NCBI GenBank assembly: GCA_021776235.1
Contig: JAJFGG010000061.1
Coordinates: forward strand, 32,449 to 96,448
Direction: 5' to 3'
DNA: 64,000 bases
Origin: Alphaproteobacteria bacterium
GTDB lineage: Bacteria; Pseudomonadota; Alphaproteobacteria; GCA-2731375
Position numbers and translations under genes: made by a program. Below the pieces are notes generated by a model, which saw only the letters and a list, made by a program, of their open reading frames with translations, was not told the origin of the DNA and searched no databases. Each line of letters starts with the position of its first letter. Position 1 is the first letter of the stretch. Shown one piece after another: positions 18,049 through 26,878 of the stretch.

Positions 18049-18879
18049 ATGCAGATAATCGACGCCCAGATCCACCTTTGGGGGACCGGCCTGCCCAGCA
18101 ACCTTGCGCACCGGCAGGTGACAGCGTTTACCCCTGAAGAGGCCATCGGCCTGATGGACGAGGGCGGCGTCGACGCCGCCGTCATTCATCCACCCAGCTG
18201 GGACCCGGGCTCGGGTGAAATGGCCAGGGAGGCGGTGCGGAACTATCCTGGCCGCTTCGCGATTATGGGTTCTTTGCCGCTCGACCAGCCGCAATCCCGT
18301 TCCCTGATCGCAGGTTGGCGGAATGAACCGGGTCATCTCGGACTTAGATATACCTTTTTGAGCGATCCCGCACGGCAATGGCTGCACGATGGCACCCTGG
18401 ATTGGCTATGGTCGGCCGCGGAAGACGCCGGCGTCCCGGTTGCCGCTCTGGCGACGGACTCGCTGTCAGCTCTTGGCCGGGTCGCCGAGCGTCACCCCGG
18501 ACTGCGATTGACCATCGATCACCTGGGCGGTAGAGGCGGCATGACCTCGCTCAAGGACGCGGCGGCCATGACCCACATACCGGACCTTCTGGCGCTGGCG
18601 AGATTCCCCAATGTGGCGGTCAAGGCGACTGGTGCGCCGGGCTATTCCAGTGAAGCGTATCCGTTTCCGGCAATGCATACCTATCTGCAGCAAATCTACG
18701 ATGCGTTCGGTCCGGAGCGGATGTTCTGGGGCACAGATATCACGAAGATGCCCTGTTCCTGGCGCCAATGCGTCTCGATGTTTACCGAGGCGTTGCCGTG
18801 GCTCAACGCCCAGGACCAAAGACTGGTCATGGGCGAGGCGCTCTGTGCCTGGTGGGGCTGGGACCGGGCGACCCGATAG
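18049..18879 (+). CDS. Amidohydrolase-family (PF04909-type) protein
   Basis: 276 residues. Starts with IIDAQIHLWG, the family's first metal motif with Gln in place of the first His of H-x-H, as in many PF04909 proteins. The later TIDHLGG, VKATGAPG and the final FWGTDIT (metal-binding Asp) complete a TIM-barrel metal-dependent hydrolase or decarboxylase of the 2-pyrone-4,6-dicarboxylate hydrolase and ACMSD type. No strong Shine-Dalgarno is visible. 52 bases before the DapA-like gene; likely in the same degradative pathway. Confidence 0.87.
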   Translation: MQIIDAQIHLWGTGLPSNLAHRQVTAFTPEEAIGLMDEGGVDAAVIHPPSWDPGSGEMAREAVRNYPGRFAIMGSLPLDQPQSRSLIAGWRNEPGHLGLRYTFLSDPARQWLHDGTLDWLWSAAEDAGVPVAALATDSLSALGRVAERHPGLRLTIDHLGGRGGMTSLKDAAAMTHIPDLLALARFPNVAVKATGAPGYSSEAYPFPAMHTYLQQIYDAFGPERMFWGTDITKMPCSWRQCVSMFTEALPWLNAQDQRLVMGEALCAWWGWDRATR

Positions 18880-18931
18880 GCTGCTCGCCGGCCGCGCGCC
18901 GGGACATTTCGATCACCGAGTTGGAGGGATC

Positions 18932-19864
18932 ATGGCAACAGCATCACAACCGCAACCCTATCGCGGGGTCTATCCGATCGCCCCAACGCCCTTCAATGAG
19001 GATGAAAGCCTGGATTTGGAGGCTCAAATACGGGTGCTGGACTGCATGATCGACCAGAATGTGGACGGTATCTGTATTCTGGCGAACTATTCCGAGCAAT
19101 TTTTGCTGACCGATGCGGAGCGTGACCGTCTGCTCGTTACCTGCCTTGAGCATATCGCCGGGCGGGTTCCGGTTATCGTCACCTGTAGCCATTTCAGCAC
19201 ACAGATTTCCGTTGCCAGGGCACGGCAGGCCGAAGCAGCCGGCGCAGATATGATTATGATGATGCCGCCCTATCACGGCACGGCGCTAAAGGCCTCCGAG
19301 GCGGGCAACTTTACCTATTTTAAAAGGCTCGCGGACGCCATCGCCATTCCCATAATGGTGCAGGACGCGCCATTGAGCGGGGTAAACCTGTCGGTCCCGT
19401 TTTTGGCCGATCTAGCGCGTCAGATACCGCAGATAAGCTACTTCAAGATCGAGGTTCCCGGCACGGCCGGCAAATTGCGGGACCTGATTGCCGCGGGTGG
19501 CGCCTTGATCCAGGGCCCGTTTGACGGCGAGGAATCAATTACCTTGATGGCCGATTTGCACGCTGGTGCAACGGGCACCATGCCCAGTGCATTGTTGCCG
19601 GAGCTAATTCGGCCGGTGGTTATGGACTATCTTGCCGGCAATACGGTGCGGGCGGCCGAACATTTCGCCCGTATCCTGCCCCTCATCAACTTTGAGAACC
19701 GCCAGTGTGGTCTGAGAGCAACCAAGGCCGCCATGAAGGAAGGCGGTGTCATTAAGTGTGATGCCGTTCGCCATCCCTTGGAGCCTCTGCATCCGGAAAC
19801 CCGGCGGCAACTTTTGGAGCAGGCCGCGGCTTTGGATATCCTGGCCTTGAGATGGGGCAAATAG
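18932..19864 (+). CDS. DapA-family (N-acetylneuraminate lyase superfamily) aldolase or dehydratase
   Basis: 310 residues from the ATG at 18932, preceded by GGAGGG; the open frame begins earlier but upstream codons lie inside the amidohydrolase gene in another frame. The Schiff-base Lys is in SYFKIEVPG. The phosphate/keto-acid pocket is altered: the GTTGE position reads ANYSE, and the YNVP tyrosine of true dihydrodipicolinate synthase reads QDAP. So it is not DapA itself but a paralogue acting on another 2-oxo acid or aldehyde. Cotranscribed with amidohydrolase (52 bases) and the D-hydroxyacid dehydrogenase (25 bases). Confidence 0.88.
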   Translation: MATASQPQPYRGVYPIAPTPFNEDESLDLEAQIRVLDCMIDQNVDGICILANYSEQFLLTDAERDRLLVTCLEHIAGRVPVIVTCSHFSTQISVARARQAEAAGADMIMMMPPYHGTALKASEAGNFTYFKRLADAIAIPIMVQDAPLSGVNLSVPFLADLARQIPQISYFKIEVPGTAGKLRDLIAAGGALIQGPFDGEESITLMADLHAGATGTMPSALLPELIRPVVMDYLAGNTVRAAEHFARILPLINFENRQCGLRATKAAMKEGGVIKCDAVRHPLEPLHPETRRQLLEQAAALDILALRWGK

Positions 19865-19889
19865 GCCCGGTCAGCGGGAGAGGCGGAAC

Positions 19890-20948
19890 ATGCGTGCATT
19901 TGAAGTCTTGAGTATCCAAAGGATCAGCGCCGAGGAACGGGCCATGATCCAGGCTGTCGATCCGGCGATCACATTGACCGACGCCGGTGGCTGGTTCGAC
20001 GGCGAAATTCGCAAGACCTGGCCGGCTTTCACCTCCGAACGTTATTTGCCGCCCGACGCCAAAGGCGACGGCAGCCGCGAAGAACGCGACCGCATTCTGG
20101 CCAAGGCAGAGGTCATACTGGGCGGCTGGCCCTTTCCCCTGGATCTGCGCGCCAGGGCAGCAAAGCTAAAATGGTTTCACCAGCGTCCGGCCGGCGCCAG
20201 TAATCTGCTTCGCGGTGACCTCTGGGGCAGTGACGTCGTGGTGACGACTTCGCGCGGTTCAGGCAATACATTGGCAATGGCGGAATATGCGCTGGCTGGA
20301 ATTCTGCATTTCGCCAAAGGTTTGCCGCAGGCTGCCATCGATCGAACCGCCGGCCATTTCTCCCATCGCGCCTACCAGCCACTCCTGCTGCAAGGCAAGA
20401 CCGCCTGCGTCGTTGGCGTCGGCGGCATCGGGCGCGATGTCGGCAGACTTTGCGCCGCCATCGGCATGCGGGTTGTCGGCATTCGCCGCAAGCCGCGCGA
20501 TGACCGGCCCCTGCCCGAGGGGTTCGATCAGGTGGGCGGCCCCGGCGATCTTGATCGCCTGCTGCCGGAAGCTGATTTCGTGGTGATATGCTGTCAGTGG
20601 ACGCCGCAGACAAACGATCTTTTCGACTCCGGCCGCTTTGAGCTGATGAAAGCGGGGAGCGTACTGGTCAACGTCGCCCGTGGCGAGATCGTGGACGAGA
20701 CAGCGCTGGTCGAGGCGCTGCAGCGTGATCATCTTCGCGGCGTTGCCTTCGACGTTTATGTCGGCGAGTTCGAGAGGGCACCCATGGAACAGCTTTGGTC
20801 GGATCCCCGGGTTTTGATTACGCCACACATATCGGGGGCGAGCGACCGGAACCGGCATCGCGCCATCGATTTATTCTGCGAAAACCTCGCCTCGTACATT
20901 GCCGGCCGGCCGCTGGAAAATGTCATCGATTGGGAGCGGGGGTATTAA
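19890..20948 (+). CDS. D-2-hydroxyacid dehydrogenase family protein
   Basis: 352 residues. NAD-binding motif GVGGIGRDVG in the middle, then the catalytic set: Arg in VNVARGEIVDE, an acidic residue in FDVYVGEFE, and His in ITPHISG. These enzymes reduce 2-oxo acids to D-2-hydroxy acids (glyoxylate/hydroxypyruvate reductase type). The N-terminal 100 residues are less conserved. Its place after the DapA-like lyase suggests it handles the 2-oxo acid made or used there. A small hairpin (20951-20964) follows the stop. Confidence 0.88.
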   Translation: MRAFEVLSIQRISAEERAMIQAVDPAITLTDAGGWFDGEIRKTWPAFTSERYLPPDAKGDGSREERDRILAKAEVILGGWPFPLDLRARAAKLKWFHQRPAGASNLLRGDLWGSDVVVTTSRGSGNTLAMAEYALAGILHFAKGLPQAAIDRTAGHFSHRAYQPLLLQGKTACVVGVGGIGRDVGRLCAAIGMRVVGIRRKPRDDRPLPEGFDQVGGPGDLDRLLPEADFVVICCQWTPQTNDLFDSGRFELMKAGSVLVNVARGEIVDETALVEALQRDHLRGVAFDVYVGEFERAPMEQLWSDPRVLITPHISGASDRNRHRAIDLFCENLASYIAGRPLENVIDWERGY

Positions 20949-21115
20949 CGCTCTTCCTTAAGAGATACCGACCGCCTTCAGACCCAACTGAATAATGGCT
21001 CCATAAGAATAGTGATATTGGATCTTTAATTAGGTCCAATTCAATGCAATTTTCTGAAAACCCCTGGCTTATCGCCAGGTCCTGATCCTGGTTGCGTCTG
21101 CAGAAGAGACCTTAC

Positions 21116-21865
21116 ATGACGACCGATAGTGTAAAATATGAACTGTTTCCACGCCCGTTATCGGGCGCAATGGTTTCGCGGCTTCCCTCTGCGCTGGTTC
21201 CGGCGCGTCGGTCCCTCAAAGGCCAATATGTTGAACTGGTGCCTCTTGATGCCGCGGTGCATGCGGCTGACCTGTTTGCCGCATCACATGGCAGTGCCGA
21301 GGCGCTTCGTATCTGGGACTACCTGGCCGACGGTCCGTGGCCAAATGTCGAGGCCTATAGCAACGCGCTGCGTCAGCAATCAGCCATGCTCGAGCGGGTA
21401 TATTTCGCGATCCGGCCGCTGGCCGAGAAGACATACTGCGGACAAGCCAGTTTTCTTGATCTTGATGCGCAAAATGGCGTCATCGAAATTGGTCATATTT
21501 GGTTCGGCTCCCGCCTCCAGCGGTCCCGCGCCGCGACAGAGGCGTTGTATCTGATGATACGCCATGCCATGGATGATCTCGGTTATCGACGAATGCAATG
21601 GCGCTGCAATGCCCAGAACAAGAAATCCATGGCCGCGGCCGAGCGTCTTGGATTTCGTTTTGAAGGCATCTTTTACAATCACCTCATTTTCAAGGGGAAG
21701 AACCGCGATACCGCATGGTTCTCGATTCTCGACGACGAATGGCCGGAACTTAGAGGGATCTTCGAGCAGTGGTTGGCGCCCGCCAACTTCGCGCAAGATG
21801 GCAACGCCCTTACGTCGCTTTCCCAATTGACGGGCGCCCGCGTAGCAACGGGCCGGACTATTTGA
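21116..21865 (+). CDS. GNAT acetyltransferase, RimJ/RimL-like
   Basis: 249 residues from the ATG at 21116 (a TTG at 21092 is also in frame). GNAT elements: LVPLDA near the start, EIGHIWFGSRLQRSRAATEA holding the acetyl-CoA pyrophosphate loop, and CNAQNKKSMAAAERLGFRFEG at the C-terminal side. Longer than plain RimL by a 30-residue N-terminal part. It may N-acetylate a small amine or antibiotic-like compound, since two MFS efflux-type carriers follow. Substrate unknown. Confidence 0.85.
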   Translation: MTTDSVKYELFPRPLSGAMVSRLPSALVPARRSLKGQYVELVPLDAAVHAADLFAASHGSAEALRIWDYLADGPWPNVEAYSNALRQQSAMLERVYFAIRPLAEKTYCGQASFLDLDAQNGVIEIGHIWFGSRLQRSRAATEALYLMIRHAMDDLGYRRMQWRCNAQNKKSMAAAERLGFRFEGIFYNHLIFKGKNRDTAWFSILDDEWPELRGIFEQWLAPANFAQDGNALTSLSQLTGARVATGRTI

Positions 21866-21918
21866 CAGGCCGCCCGGACGCGCGGGGCCAGGCCGCGCAT
21901 TCAATAATGGAGATCCCC

Positions 21919-23151
21919 ATGCAACGATCCCCTTCAGATCAGGTCGCGACTATCTACGCAAACGCCGGCCACATGCTCACCCATATGGTGACGATCCTCT
22001 ATGCAACCGCCGTGCTGCATCTACCCATGGTGTTTGATCTGCCTTATGGCGAGATGCTTGGTCTCGCCAGTCTTGGCCTTGTGCTTTACGGAGTTGCGGC
22101 GCTGCCGGCCGGATGGCTGGGTGACCGGTGGAGCCAGGTGGGGATGATGATCGTGTTCTTTGCCGGAATTGGCCTGTCACTGTTGGTCGTCGGTACGGCG
22201 CGATCTTCCGGTCACCTGTTTTTGGGCCTCTCCCTGTTGGGCCTTTTCGCCTCCATTTATCACCCAGTGGGTATCGCATGGCTGGTCGCAAGCGCACGCA
22301 AACAGGGCATGACCCTGGGCATCAACGGCTTGTTCGGTGGGCTGGGTGGTGCCGTCGCGCCGCCATTTGTTGGTCTGATGATTGACAATTTCTCCTGGCG
22401 CGAAGCTTTCATCGTACCGGGCGTTATCAGTGTCGCGCTTGGTGTACTGCTGCTTTTTGCCTGGAGGCGCGGTTCCGTTGGTGATCTGAAGAAGGACCGG
22501 ACAGCCGTTGCGCCGCCTAGCGCCAGCGCGATGAAACGCGCCTTCATCGTGCTGACGTTGACCATGGCGTGCAGCGGCTTCATCTATTCGGGCATCCTGA
22601 ACACCATGCCCAAACTGTTCGAGGGCGGCCTGGGGGCTGGTCCTATAACAAACTATACTGAAATTGGCCTCTACGTTGGCGCGGTGGTCGGATTTGCCTC
22701 TCTCAGCAGCGTCATAGGCGGTTGGCTGGCGGACCGATTTTCGCCAAAAAGCGTCTATATTCTGTTTTGGACGCTGCAAATTGTGCCGCTGTTCTTCGTA
22801 ACTTCCTTGTTTGGCGCCGGGCTGGTTGCGCTGGTGGCGGCGGTGTTGCTGATCAATACAGGCTTCGTCGCGGCCGAGAATATGCTGGTGGCCCGATATA
22901 CGCCGTTCGAGTGGCGGGGTATTGCCTACGGCGCGAAGTTCGTGCTGTCCCTGGGGATCGGCGGGCTGACCGTCCAACTCGCGGGCCAGCTGTTCGATGC
23001 CATGGGCAACTTCCATCTTCTCTATACGTTGTTTGCCGCCGCCGCGGCATTGGCCACCGTTTGTGCGCTATTGCTGCCGGCCAGAAGCATTGGCCTCGGT
23101 GGCAGCGGCGGCCCGCGCCTCGCCGGGAGTGTCGCGGGAGACCCGTCTTGA
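21919..23151 (+). CDS. MFS transporter, fosmidomycin-resistance (Fsr)-like, first of two
   Basis: 410 residues from the ATG at 21919, which has GGAG six bases upstream; the ATG at 21907 lies before that ribosome site. Twelve hydrophobic segments. GWLGDRWSQVG in loop 2-3 is the MFS motif A variant, and ASIYHPVGIAWLVA matches the YHP segment of Fsr-type carriers. The partner MFS gene of the same subfamily begins 96 bases downstream. Probably exports or imports an organic anion. Follows the acetyltransferase gene by 53 bases. Confidence 0.87.
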   Translation: MQRSPSDQVATIYANAGHMLTHMVTILYATAVLHLPMVFDLPYGEMLGLASLGLVLYGVAALPAGWLGDRWSQVGMMIVFFAGIGLSLLVVGTARSSGHLFLGLSLLGLFASIYHPVGIAWLVASARKQGMTLGINGLFGGLGGAVAPPFVGLMIDNFSWREAFIVPGVISVALGVLLLFAWRRGSVGDLKKDRTAVAPPSASAMKRAFIVLTLTMACSGFIYSGILNTMPKLFEGGLGAGPITNYTEIGLYVGAVVGFASLSSVIGGWLADRFSPKSVYILFWTLQIVPLFFVTSLFGAGLVALVAAVLLINTGFVAAENMLVARYTPFEWRGIAYGAKFVLSLGIGGLTVQLAGQLFDAMGNFHLLYTLFAAAAALATVCALLLPARSIGLGGSGGPRLAGSVAGDPS

Positions 23152-23247
23152 AACAAATTGGTATTAGGCGCGTGGACGGCATTTGACTATTCAGAGATAC
23201 TAGCTGATCGATGTGTAGAAGGACGATAGGAGAGAGTTACCAGACCA

Positions 23248-24552
23248 ATGTCGGAAGCGATCGAGACCGCGGCTTCACCGTCACTCCCCCTAAGGGGTGG
23301 GGAGACAGCGGGCAAAGCCGGCAAAGAGGAAAAATGGGCCCTCGGCCTTATTAGCAGCGGGCATTTTCTCAGCCACTTCTACGGCCTTACGCTGCCGCCG
23401 CTGTTTCTTTTTCTGAAATTGGAGTTTGACGTCAGCTATACCGAGCTCGGGCTGATCATGACGGCGTACGGCTTGCTCGGCGGCGTGGCGCAGGCCCCGG
23501 TCGGTTTTCTGGTGGACCGTGTGGGGCCGCGCAGAGTGCTGCTGGCCGGACTGGGGTTGAATGTCTGTGCCGTTCTGCTGATGGGATTTGCAGAAGCCTA
23601 CTGGATACTGCTTGTACTGGCCGTGTTCGCCGGGTTGGGAAATAGTGTTTTCCATCCCGCTGATTACGCAATTCTGTCAGGTTCCGTAAGATCAAAACGC
23701 CTGGGCCGGGCTTTTTCAATTCATACCTTCTCGGGCTTTCTCGGAGGGGCCTGCGCGCCCGTAGCCATACTCATCCTGGCGCAGTGGAGCAATTGGCGGG
23801 CAGCCCTGATTTTTGTGGGCATTGCGGGTCTGGCGGTCTGGCTGGTCCTGGCCTTGCGCCGCGAGGTGCTTAAGGGCGAACAACCGGCAAAACCCCTGGA
23901 AGCGCATGGCAACTCCACTGGTGATGTGGTTTCGGCTCCTCAATCCGGATTGCGCCTTTTGCTGACAGCGCCCGTATTGCTTTTTTTGGCCTTTTTCGTT
24001 TTCTATGGCATGTGCAGTGGCGGCTTGATCGCCTTTACTGTTACCGGCCTCATCAATTTGCATGGCCTCAGCCTGGGCGACGCCAATGCCGCGCTCACCG
24101 GCCATCTGTTCGGAGTAGTGGGTGGTATCCTGCTCGCGGGCATTGTCGCCGACCGCTATCCACGGCACCTGCTGATCGTCGGCGGGGCATTGTTGTTGAC
24201 CGCGGCGGCAGCCGTTCTGCCCGCGTTTCTATCGGTTCCGGGCCCCGTATTGATCGCCATCATGGTACTTGCCGGTCTGGGTCTGGGCGCCGTTCTGCCG
24301 CCGCGCGACCTGATGGTTCGGGCGCTCATTCCGCCCGGTCAGACCGGTAAGGTTTTTGGCTTTGTGTTTGTTGGTTTCTCTATTGGCGTTAGCGCTGCGC
24401 CACTACTTTTTGGCTGGTTTCTCGATACCAACCAGCCTGCATTGGTCTTTGTTTTTGCCGCCTTATTCGCGGCGCTGGCGTTGATCGCGATTGCCGGTGT
24501 GCATTGGCTGACGACCTGTCGCGAATCTTCAAACACCACAGGCACAGTTTGA
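23248..24552 (+). CDS. MFS transporter, fosmidomycin-resistance (Fsr)-like, second of two
   Basis: 434 residues with twelve membrane helices. The start of the membrane part, SSGHFLSHFYGLTLPPLF, and GNSVFHPADYAILSGSV are typical of the Fsr subfamily, and GFLVDRVGPRRVLLAG is motif A. A 30-residue polar N-terminus comes before helix 1. AGGAG is about 20 bases upstream of the ATG, so the exact start could differ slightly. Adjacent to another MFS of the same subfamily; sequence identity is low enough that recent duplication is unlikely. Confidence 0.88.
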   Translation: MSEAIETAASPSLPLRGGETAGKAGKEEKWALGLISSGHFLSHFYGLTLPPLFLFLKLEFDVSYTELGLIMTAYGLLGGVAQAPVGFLVDRVGPRRVLLAGLGLNVCAVLLMGFAEAYWILLVLAVFAGLGNSVFHPADYAILSGSVRSKRLGRAFSIHTFSGFLGGACAPVAILILAQWSNWRAALIFVGIAGLAVWLVLALRREVLKGEQPAKPLEAHGNSTGDVVSAPQSGLRLLLTAPVLLFLAFFVFYGMCSGGLIAFTVTGLINLHGLSLGDANAALTGHLFGVVGGILLAGIVADRYPRHLLIVGGALLLTAAAAVLPAFLSVPGPVLIAIMVLAGLGLGAVLPPRDLMVRALIPPGQTGKVFGFVFVGFSIGVSAAPLLFGWFLDTNQPALVFVFAALFAALALIAIAGVHWLTTCRESSNTTGTV

Positions 24553-24699
24553 GCTACGGCAATGGCGGCTTCGGTTCGTTGATCCAGACCGTTCCCGCGG
24601 TGGTATGCATCGCTGTGCCGCCAGGCTGATAATCGCTTTATGATGAATTCCGTGTGCGGATAGTATCATGCCCTAGCCGATTGAACGCGAGGCGCAGCC

Positions 24700-25089
24700 G
24701 TGTACCCGGGCAAATACGCAATTCAGCATCCTGACAAGCCGGCTTTCATCATGGCGGAAAGCGGCGAGGTGGTGACCTACCGCGAGTATGAAGCGCGCTG
24801 TAACCGCCTGGCGCACCTGCTTCGGGAACCGAGTCTGAAACAAAAAGACCATTACGCCATCTTCACGGACGGCATCTATGGACGATCGCGCAACCCCATT
24901 TACCTCTCCATGCTGATTGGCTTCGCCGGCATTGCCATTGGCGCTGGCAGCCTGGCCTCGTTCCCGTTGCTGGTGGTTTTCTGGGCCATTCTGCAGTTCT
25001 ATGTAATCGCCCGAGAGGAGCGCTATCTCGAAGCCAAGTTCGGCCAACAGTACAGCGATTACCGGAACACCGTGCGGCGCTGGCTGTAG
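24700..25089 (+). CDS. Chimeric ORF: acyl-CoA ligase N-terminus fused to isoprenylcysteine-methyltransferase-like C-terminus
   Basis: 129 residues from a GTG with GAGG upstream. Residues 1-55 are the beginning of an AMP-forming acyl-CoA synthetase (MYPGKYAIQHPDKPAFIMAE, VVTYREYEARCNRLAHLLRE, KDHYAIF). From about residue 56 the protein becomes the last third of an ICMT/PEMT-like membrane methyltransferase: DGIYGRSRNPIYLSM, a hydrophobic helix pair, REERYLEAKFGQQYSDY and a final VRRWL. The junction, near 24865, is in frame. The adenylation core of the ligase and the first membrane helices of the methyltransferase are absent. Most likely two gene relics joined by deletion, though the product is translatable. 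Confidence 0.7.
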   Translation: MYPGKYAIQHPDKPAFIMAESGEVVTYREYEARCNRLAHLLREPSLKQKDHYAIFTDGIYGRSRNPIYLSMLIGFAGIAIGAGSLASFPLLVVFWAILQFYVIAREERYLEAKFGQQYSDYRNTVRRWL

Positions 25090-25216
25090 GGTTAGGGTTT
25101 CTTTGGACCCCAATTCCTGCCACTACTGATGGAGTGCATGCAGCGTGGCACTCAGGACTTGGCCGTAACGACGCGGCGGAATTGGACAGAACCGTAACGA
25201 TCGATAGGAGCCTACA

Positions 25217-25396
25217 ATGCGTATTTACGCTCTAATATTTCTGAATTTATTGCTTCCGGGGTTGGCGGTGGCGGCGTCGCACGAGGCTGGGGAGAAACTT
25301 TCCTATATCGAACGAATGGGCCTTTACGCGGATTGGGCCATTATCCTCCTCCTTATCCTGGCTGTCGTAGCGTTTGTTAAATTCGGAAGAAAGTAA
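25217..25396 (+). CDS. Small membrane protein of unknown function
   Basis: 59 residues starting at an ATG with AGGAG six bases upstream (25206-25210). A signal-peptide-like start (IYALIFLNLLLPGLAVAASH) is followed by a polar linker and one clear membrane helix (DWAIILLLILAVVAFVKFG) with a basic end (GRK). Either a single-pass periplasm-facing peptide after signal cleavage or a two-helix hairpin. No homologue known to me. The excellent ribosome site and clean composition support it as real. Confidence 0.65.
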   Translation: MRIYALIFLNLLLPGLAVAASHEAGEKLSYIERMGLYADWAIILLLILAVVAFVKFGRK

Positions 25397-25541
25397 TAGC
25401 CGGGCTCGGCCTGAGACAAATGGATGTCTGTTTCGTGCCGGAAATTTTCAGCCTGAATGCATCGGTTGTGCTTGCGTCGGTTTCACCGCCCCGAAAGTAC
25501 CGTCGTCACAATTCTACAATTGCGGCATTTTCTCCGTAGCT

Positions 25542-26504
25542 TCAATCGTTGACCAGTGGCATGACGTTGGCGGCGAATTCTTCCATACGCTCCTGCATGG
25601 CGCCCAGGTCGTCGGCAGTCAGGTTGATGATCATCGACGTGGTGCCAACCTCTGCGAAGGCACGGATATCTTCGGCCCGCTGTTCCGGGCTGCCGGTGCA
25701 GATCAGGCGGCCGCCGTCCCGGTGTTGCTGCGCCTGGGTTGAATGAAAGGCGCAGTTATAAGCCAGCCCGATGGAGGCGGGGTCGCGGCCGGCCTCTTCC
25801 GCCAGACCGTGCAGTCGCTGCACCCGGGCGCCATAGGCTGCCAGGGTATCCATGGGGAACTTGGGGTTGCTGCCGAAGGGATACCAGGTATCGCCCATGG
25901 CCACGGTACGGCGCAGGGCCGGGGCGCTTTCACCGCCGATCCAGATTGGCGGGTGTGGCTGCTGTACCGGTTTCGGGTCCATGCCGATCTTGTCGAACTT
26001 AACGAACTCACCCGCGTAGACCGGTCGCGCCTCGGTCCAGATCGCCTTGATGGCCTGGATATACTCGTTGGTTACCTGGCCTCTTGCCGCGAAGGGGGGT
26101 AGTCCCAGCGCCTCGAACTCCTCGCGCAGCCAGCCCGCGCCGCAGCCAAACGTGACCCGCCCGCCGGACAGCTTATCAATGGTCGCCAGGGACTTGGCCA
26201 TGAACAGCGGGCTGCGATGGGGGACCACGGTGACCGAGGTCAACAGCCGGACCCTGGAGGTGATGGCGGCCAGCCAGGACAACAGGGTGAACTGCTCCAT
26301 ACATTCCACATCACCACCCTCGGCCCAGGGAAAATCCCCGGTCTCGCTATAGGGATAGGTGGAGTCTATCTCCGTCGGCACCACGATATGATCAGACACC
26401 GTCAGATAATCATAGCCCAAGGTCTCGGCCGTTTCGGCCAGGCTGCGGATGCTGGCCGCGTTCGCCAACGGGCCGCGGATTGGTGCGCTAACGCCGAATT
26501 CCAT
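25542..26504 (-). CDS. Luciferase-like (LLM) F420-type oxidoreductase
   Basis: 320 residues from the ATG at 26504, with AAGGA seven bases upstream; the frame opens 34 codons earlier with unrelated residues. TIM-barrel LLM features: SDHIVVPTEI, LLTSVTVVPHRSPLFMAKSLATID, SGGRVTFGCGAGWLREEFEALG, and PPIWIGGESAPALRR. These fit the F420-dependent branch more than the FMN monooxygenases. It probably transfers hydride or oxygenates an organic substrate; the cofactor needs a test. Divergent from the cupin-SDR-UGSC operon, 100 bases apart, so regulation may be shared. Confidence 0.88.
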   Translation of the reverse strand: MEFGVSAPIRGPLANAASIRSLAETAETLGYDYLTVSDHIVVPTEIDSTYPYSETGDFPWAEGGDVECMEQFTLLSWLAAITSRVRLLTSVTVVPHRSPLFMAKSLATIDKLSGGRVTFGCGAGWLREEFEALGLPPFAARGQVTNEYIQAIKAIWTEARPVYAGEFVKFDKIGMDPKPVQQPHPPIWIGGESAPALRRTVAMGDTWYPFGSNPKFPMDTLAAYGARVQRLHGLAEEAGRDPASIGLAYNCAFHSTQAQQHRDGGRLICTGSPEQRAEDIRAFAEVGTTSMIINLTADDLGAMQERMEEFAANVMPLVND

Positions 26505-26604
26505 AATCGTATCCTTCGTGCAAATTTGTCTGCCGTTCATTGTACACCCTAGCGTGGCGGAGTAGGCTATGGCCGGATTTATTTTATTCAAGGGGAACGG
26601 GATC

Positions 26605-26871
26605 ATGGATGAAGCGGCATTTCGCGAGCAACTGGCGCAGAACGGCTACGGCGACATAGGTATCAGGGAGATGGCGGCCAACCATACCGAGCCCACCCAT
26701 ACCCATGATTTCGGCGCCTCCATTCTGGTGCTGTCGGGGGAAATTTCCGTGACCCTGGAAGACCGGGTGGTAACCTGCGGTGCCGGCGATACCTTCGCAT
26801 TGGATGCCAATGTCCCCCATGCCGAACAGATTGGCGGCGAGGGTGTGCGTTTTCTGGCCGGCCGAAAATAG
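26605..26871 (+). CDS. Small cupin protein
   Basis: 88 residues from the ATG at 26605 with AGGGG upstream; an earlier ATG at 26569 would add 12 hydrophobic residues. It is a single compact cupin: metal motif HTEPTHTHDFGASILVLSGE with three His and a final Glu, second motif ALDANVPHAEQ with the last His. Probably a metal-binding sensor or isomerase domain. It starts the operon that leads to the UGSC selenoprotein; the SDR begins seven bases after its stop. Confidence 0.82.
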   Translation: MDEAAFREQLAQNGYGDIGIREMAANHTEPTHTHDFGASILVLSGEISVTLEDRVVTCGAGDTFALDANVPHAEQIGGEGVRFLAGRK

Positions 26872-26878
26872 ACCGGCA

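Noticed and set aside
24553..24699. Promoter or riboswitch before the chimeric ORF
   Set aside because: No convincing -35/-10 pair or conserved RNA structure was seen in these 147 bases.
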